A DNA stretch of 7,492 bases, taken from Verrucomicrobiota bacterium. GTDB lineage: Bacteria; Verrucomicrobiota; Kiritimatiellia; CAIQIC01; Lenti-01. This document shows positions 5,852 through 7,492 of the stretch, piece after piece; position 1 is the stretch's first letter; every line of letters starts with the position of its first letter. The position numbers and the translations under genes were made by a program. The stretch is taken from contig DMJA01000218.1 of the NCBI GenBank assembly GCA_003451935.1, positions 1 through 7,492 of the forward strand, in the 5' to 3' direction. The notes below the pieces were generated by a model. The model worked only from the letters and a program-made list of their open reading frames with translations. It was not told the DNA's origin and ran no database searches.

Positions 5852-5908
5852 GGACGGCTCTCCGAGCCGTCCGGGCTGTTTCGCCCGTATCCCGTCGGAC
5901 GCCGACGG
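5852..5908. repeat. Cluster of three perfect small inverted repeats (REP-like intergenic element)
   Basis: Three stems lie back to back. GGACGGCTC (5852-5860) pairs with GAGCCGTCC (5864-5872) around TCC. CGGGC (5872-5876) pairs with GCCCG (5883-5887). CCGTCGG (5892-5898) pairs with CCGACGG (5902-5908) around ACG. None has a T-tract, so they are not intrinsic terminators. The compact palindromic design and intergenic site resemble REP/BIME-type dispersed repeats. Whether copies exist elsewhere in the genome cannot be seen here. Confidence 0.6.
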
Positions 5909-5932
5909 CGCGCCCCCCCTTCGGCATCGGCA

Positions 5933-5961
5933 TTGACCCGCCCCCTCCAAACGCCTATTTT
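5933..5961 (+). promoter_or_regulatory. Probable promoter of the 340-aa nuclease-like gene
   Basis: TTGACC (5933-5938, five of six) and TATTTT (5956-5961, four of six) are separated by exactly 17 nt, the best promoter match in the window. The start would fall near 5968, leaving a leader of about 74 nt. A second, weaker pair (TTGACT 5981-5986, 16 nt, TTCAAT 6003-6008) lies downstream and could serve as an alternative. Confidence 0.55.
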
Positions 5962-6041
5962 GAAGACATTCAGGGACCTGTTGACTGCCCCGCATCAATG
6001 GATTCAATGAATACATACCGTTAGCAAGAAGAGGAAATAAT

Positions 6042-7064
6042 ATGCCAACGATAATTGATCAACGACAGCATACTTACAACCCCATACGGCTGACCTCCGA
6101 GGCGAAGTTCGAAGAAGTTGTTTTTAAGCTATCCGACCAGATATTCGGGCAGGCCAGCATATATATTCCGGTCAAGCGCCGTATTGGTCGGGAGAATCTA
6201 ATTACAATTCCAGATGGCTATGTTGTCGACATGGCAGACCCTGGTCTTCCAAAGCTCTACGTCGTGGAAAATGAAATCGTAAGCCACGATCCATTTAAAC
6301 ACATCGGCATCCAGATGCTAAAGTTTGTAACGAGCTTCGACGACATTCAACTGAAGGTGCGCAATTTCATCATGGAGTACATAACATCGCACAAGCGCCT
6401 TCTTGCCCGTCTGGAATATTCCTGCAAGAAGTCAGACAGTCGTAACATCGATGAATATCTCGATCGTGCCGTTTATGGTGATTTCCATGGTATTGTTGTG
6501 ATCGACGAGGCACACAAGGAATTGCACCGAGTACTTCAGAAAATAAATGCCGACATCTCGGTGCTTGAGCTTAAGACGTTTGAGTCGGAAAGCGGTGCTC
6601 GGGTCTATGTTTACGACACACTTTACGACGATGACGAAGAGGTTGAGACAAATACGAAGAAAAAGAAGTCAGCCTCTGTTTCATCGGCTGATATTGCTCG
6701 TAGACGCTCGCGCCGTCTGCAGTGCGACACCATAATTGTTCCTGCGCAGCCTGACGGATTTAAACGGGTATTTATTGGTGAGAACCAATGGTGGGCAATC
6801 CGAATTGGTCCCGCCATGAAAGATCGAATCAAGTATATTGCGGCTTACCAGGTAGCTCCCATCGGCGCCGTCACACACTTTGCAGAAATTGCCGATATCA
6901 AACCCTATAAGGACACCGGAAAATACGTGGTTATTTTCAAGCAGCCCGCGGTTGCAGTTGAACCAATCAAGCCCCGTGATACGCGCTTCAGTCCCCAGGG
7001 TCCGATATACGTGCAGAAGGACCGATTACTGAATGCAAAGACACTTGAAGACGCATTGAAATAA
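6042..7064 (+). CDS. Uncharacterised protein: variant PD-(D/E)XK-like domain plus C-terminal PUA/EVE-like domain
   Basis: The 340-residue protein starts at an ATG 6 nt after GAGGA. No named family is recognised with certainty. Residues 16-110 read like a restriction-endonuclease-type core: a helix with E24/E25, then IPDGYVVD (P57, D58), then the strand KLYVVENEI (E76, E78), then HDPFKHIGIQML. The canonical (D/E)-x-K would here be E-N-E, so the lysine is replaced. Residues 150-182 (IVVIDEAHKEL...VLELKTFE) form a further alpha/beta segment. Residues 196-225 are a charged linker (DDDEE, KKKK, RRRSRR). Residues 227-340 (IIVPAQ...WWAIRI...IKYIAAYQVAPIGAVTHFAEI...) look like a PUA/EVE/ASCH-type beta-barrel ending NAKTLEDAL. 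Base use is clearly more A/T-rich than neighbours, suggesting transfer. It stands alone with its own promoter. DNA- or RNA-processing in defence is a guess. Confidence 0.75.
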   Translation: MPTIIDQRQHTYNPIRLTSEAKFEEVVFKLSDQIFGQASIYIPVKRRIGRENLITIPDGYVVDMADPGLPKLYVVENEIVSHDPFKHIGIQMLKFVTSFDDIQLKVRNFIMEYITSHKRLLARLEYSCKKSDSRNIDEYLDRAVYGDFHGIVVIDEAHKELHRVLQKINADISVLELKTFESESGARVYVYDTLYDDDEEVETNTKKKKSASVSSADIARRRSRRLQCDTIIVPAQPDGFKRVFIGENQWWAIRIGPAMKDRIKYIAAYQVAPIGAVTHFAEIADIKPYKDTGKYVVIFKQPAVAVEPIKPRDTRFSPQGPIYVQKDRLLNAKTLEDALK

Positions 7065-7076
7065 TTGGCTGACAAT

Positions 7077-7102
7077 TGTGCCCTCTGCAGTACAAGGGCA
7101 CA
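7077..7102 (+). terminator. Hairpin behind the 340-aa gene, possible terminator lacking a T-tract
   Basis: TGTGCCCT (7077-7084) pairs perfectly with AGGGCACA (7095-7102) around a 10-nt loop, 13 nt after the stop. Only a short TTT occurs shortly afterwards, so it would be a weak intrinsic terminator or an RNA-end-protecting stem. Confidence 0.45.
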
Positions 7103-7214
7103 GTGGTTTCCGGACGGAAAGGGGTCGTCTAGAATTCATAATCGCGCCACGATTTTCCGCATGAGTAGCGAGCTGGAAGAGGCTATTCAATCCGGCTTCT
7201 CCAATTTCCCCCTT

Positions 7215-7242
7215 CTGGATTCCGACTCCTGAATCCTGGATA
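7215..7242. repeat. Degenerate 7-bp tandem repeat, four units
   Basis: The units CTGGATT, CCGACTC, CTGAATC and CTGGATA lie head to tail with an exact 7-nt period and a loose CTGAATC consensus. The composition differs from nearby coding DNA. Confidence 0.55.
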
Positions 7243-7263
7243 CCCGCTCCATTTTTCCGGCGC

Positions 7264-7299
7264 TTGCGTTCCTTTCGCGCCCTTTGCGTTCTTGGCGAG
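7264..7299. repeat. Degenerate 9-10-bp tandem repeat around a TTGCGTTC core
   Basis: Units TTGCGTTCC, TTTCGCGCC, CTTTGCGTTC and TTGGCGAG follow one another with a period of 9-10 nt. On the minus strand this reads as repeated AACGCAAAG/GCGCGAAAG, a kind of decayed repeat familiar in intergenic DNA of environmental PVC-group and related genomes. It lies just behind the stop of the histidine kinase. Confidence 0.5.
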
Positions 7300-7310
7300 A
7301 GCCTGGGCTG

Positions 7311-7492
7311 TCAGGCTTTTGGAAACCGGCAGCTCACCCGCACGCCGCCCTGAGGCCCGGGCTCAACCGTCAATTCGCCGCCGAAGACTTCGGCGCGGTG
7401 GCGCATGATGCGCAATCCGTTGCCGCCTTCGCGGTCGTCCTTGCGGTCCTTCGCAAACCCCCGGCCGTTGTCCTCGACGGTCAGCTCCCCGC
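7311..7492 (-). CDS. C-terminal end of a NarL/LiaS-type sensor histidine kinase (partial)
   Basis: Only the last 59 residues are in the window; the gene begins beyond its right edge and ends with TGA at 7311-7313. They form the end of a GHKL-type ATPase domain: the G1 box D-N-G-R-G-F, the G2 box GGNGLRIMRHRAEVFGGEL, and the closing strands LTVEP...GGVRVSCRFP. The GLRIMRHRA helix is typical of HisKA_3 kinases (NarX, LiaS, DesK groups), which autophosphorylate on histidine and pass phosphate to a LuxR-type response regulator. The usual G-T-x-V of the last strand is G-G-V-R-V here, a mild departure. The partner regulator and sensor domain are not visible. Confidence 0.92.
   Translation of the reverse strand, partial: GELTVEDNGRGFAKDRKDDREGGNGLRIMRHRAEVFGGELTVEPGPQGGVRVSCRFPKA

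Larger units (their letters stand above)
7103..7310. other. Non-coding gap between the 340-aa gene and the histidine kinase
   Basis: About 208 nt hold no supportable gene. The only notable content is two degenerate short tandem repeats (7215-7242 and 7264-7299). A 23-codon frame at 7161-7232 lacks a ribosome site and runs into the first repeat. No promoter is convincing. Confidence 0.6.

Noticed and set aside
5998..6024. Eight-codon upstream frame in the leader of the 340-aa gene
   Set aside because: No ribosome site and no attenuator structure or regulatory codon pattern supports it.
6495..6515. V-I-D-E-A-H resembling a DEAH helicase box (residues 153-158 of the 340-aa protein)
   Set aside because: There is no Walker A motif or other helicase motif in the protein, so the match is coincidental.
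7161..7232. 23-codon frame (MSSELEEAIQ...)
   Set aside because: It has no ribosome site, and its end lies inside a degenerate tandem repeat; probably chance.

Overview
The window is a G+C-rich bacterial chromosome segment with tightly packed housekeeping genes. Several traits fit a PVC-group bacterium (Verrucomicrobiota or Kiritimatiellota). These are a stand-alone prepilin-type protein beside a secreted OB-like protein with a C-terminal beta-rich '...YRLRK' tail, strong C-ending codon bias, palindromic intergenic repeats and degenerate short tandem repeats. That assignment is inference from style; no rRNA or marker search was possible.

Layout. Positions 1-786 hold two minus-strand genes: the start of a small membrane protein (cut by the window edge) and thpR, an RNA 2',3'-cyclic phosphodiesterase. 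Diverging from thpR is a 33-residue, very basic protein (879-980) followed by a good intrinsic terminator. Next come ruvA (Holliday-junction helicase subunit) and, 9 nt behind it, a YbhB-type PEBP protein; both are on the plus strand and probably form an operon. Convergent to them is a compact minus-strand operon, read from 4340 down to 2195: a NikR-family nickel-responsive repressor, a secreted protein of unknown function, and a type II secretion/type IV pilus-like pseudopilin. The junctions are 2 nt apart and a 4-nt TTGA stop/start overlap. A near-palindrome at the NikR start codon looks like its own operator.

Diverging from nikR is eno (enolase), with its own promoter, a hairpin near the predicted mRNA 5' end and a strong terminator. 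Behind it lies a run of three small perfect inverted repeats. Then comes a visibly more A/T-rich gene (6042-7064) with its own promoter and a hairpin behind it. It appears to encode a variant PD-(D/E)XK-like domain joined to a C-terminal domain that may be PUA/EVE-like, and it is the best candidate here for an acquired, possibly defence-related protein. The last 400 bases hold two degenerate tandem repeats and the C-terminal end of a minus-strand histidine kinase.

The most unusual elements are the nikR-secreted protein-pseudopilin operon and the isolated nuclease-like gene. Enolase, RuvA and ThpR are ordinary, complete family members.
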